Positions 63,013 to 64,000 of a stretch of 64,000 nucleotides of DNA are shown here, piece by piece. Numbering within the stretch: the first letter of the stretch is position 1; every line of letters starts with the position of its first letter. The position numbers were made by a program, and so were the translations under genes. The stretch covers positions 23,535,879 through 23,599,878 of the forward strand of contig CM017572.1 of assembly GCA_007844125.1 (NCBI GenBank). Direction: 5' to 3'. Source of the DNA: Sinonovacula constricta (lineage: Eukaryota; Mollusca; Bivalvia; Cardiida; Solecurtidae). The notes beneath the pieces are model-generated. The model was not told the DNA's origin. It did no database searches and saw only the letters and a list, made by a program, of their open reading frames with translations.

Positions 63013-64000
63013 CTATGGACCAAGGAAAAAGTTGGAACTTGATTATATATAAGGTCATTATAAGGTAGGTCTGGGAAAGAAGATTTGCTGTTTTTTATAG
63101 ATTATATAGTAGATAGAGACAGACATGGTGAAAACAGGAAATCAGTGGAGTGAGAACCAGTCTTGGAATATTTTCAGCAATTTAACACACACAAAACCAG
63201 TCTGGATGTTCCAGTGATTCCTAATCATGCTATAAATCTGCTACTCGCTGCGGAGTAGAAACAGACAGCCCATGATCTGATGGCATTTAACACTTATACT
63301 GATAGAAGACTTTAAAACGATGCAATTTGAATATTATTTTATAGTGATTGACTGCATTTAAAATGATACAATTTGTGCAGTTAACTAGATCTCCTGCTAG
63401 TAAAATGTCAGTACCTCAATTTAACAAAATGTAAGTGTGATAAAATGATGTGTGTGAAAAAGTTATGTTAGAAATAATGTTGTTGTTAAAATTAGTATAC
63501 TAAGATAAAGTTTGGTTTAACTTAAGTGTTTCAAAAAAAAGATTTGGACCTTAACTGTATAAGCAGTCATCAGACATCAATGATGTTTGTAAATGCTTCA
63601 TAATTGCTATTAAGATCATAATTGGTTGCTGCAATGTGTTTCAAAAAGAAAAACAAACAAAAAAAATCATTGTTTCATAAAAAGATCCCACGAAATGATG
63701 TTCATTAGTGCCATTTATATAAAAAATAAAGCATAACATCCAATTGTCATTACAAAAATATATTTCCTATCGAAGCCACGCTGTATACTTAGCCATTTTT
63801 TATCTAAGAAACCATGTGTGGTAGTTCTATCCAGATATTTATTGTCTACCTACACAAAAAGACAGCTAGAAATGCCTAATATGACCACTGTTATTTGTGT
63901 GGTTTATAAACAGACAAACAAACATTAATCAATTGATCATAAAAAGTCTCCCTGAACATACTACCATATATAGACACACAGGGATTACATTTCTGGCCAG
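63013..64000. other. Right-end sequence with SINE and family T fragments
   Basis: 63600-63665 is a D-type SINE tail (TCATAATTGGTTGCTGCAAT). 63750-63805 is an inverted family T core fragment (ATTTCCTATCGAAGCCACGC). 63805-63925 is a C/D-type tail (GTAGTTCTATCCAGATATTT, CCTAATATGACCACTG). The rest is AT-rich with no gene seen. Confidence 0.5.

Noticed and set aside
62741..63058. 105-codon minus-strand ORF starting at 63058
   Set aside because: Runs through the SINE tail at 62741-62800 and past a strong donor; if anything is coding here it is the short exon 63012-62911 in another frame.

Overview
This is AT-rich animal genomic DNA, most likely from a bivalve mollusc. The organism is inferred from intron-containing genes with GT/AG splice sites, at least four tRNA-derived SINE families, a dispersed element opening with CTCACCTGAGC that carries 145-bp internal repeats (a type I know from bivalve genomes), and an integrase plus OTU-protease transposon. 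Nothing here looks bacterial or viral.

The one convincing host protein gene lies on the minus strand at the left end. Five coding exons (11293 to 243) encode a signal peptide, a G8 domain and an ILEI/GG domain, the N-terminal layout of CEMIP/KIAA1199. Splice phases agree at every junction. The gene continues beyond position 1. Its fourth intron (420-8593) holds a Ginger-type DNA transposon with an integrase ORF and an OTU-protease ORF in different frames, several foldback elements, a SINE, and an array of copies of the exon-4 splice-donor segment. One intact tRNA-Glu(UUC) gene lies at 26340-26411 on the minus strand.

The rest is repeat-dominated. 11.3-18.9 kb: a 109-bp tandem array and copies of a TIR element, one carrying a SINE. 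18.9-22.7 kb: a retroposon-like repeat whose tail has grown into about 3.5 kb of TATGG/CAAGG satellite; a copy without the satellite lies at 15.2-15.5 kb. 23-29 kb: SINEs, the TIR element and the tRNA gene. 29.0-31.3 kb: a decayed non-LTR retrotransposon lacking its reverse-transcriptase core. 33.0-34.2 kb: the 145-bp-unit element. 34.2-35.7 kb: a hairpin-ended dispersed family. 36.0-38.4 kb: a compound microsatellite and a 34/46-bp satellite. 39-64 kb: low-GC sequence with many SINEs, some nested in each other, arrays of 45, 37 and 25 bp, a RecQ-like helicase exon fragment (60.8-61.0 kb) and one candidate exon of unknown identity (62.9-63.0 kb).

No operon-like system is present, and the genes do not form a recognisable pathway. 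The most unusual content is structural: the satellite seeded in a retroposon tail, the splice-donor array, the split integrase/OTU transposon and the nested SINE insertions. Boundaries of dispersed repeats were judged by eye from copies within this window and are approximate.
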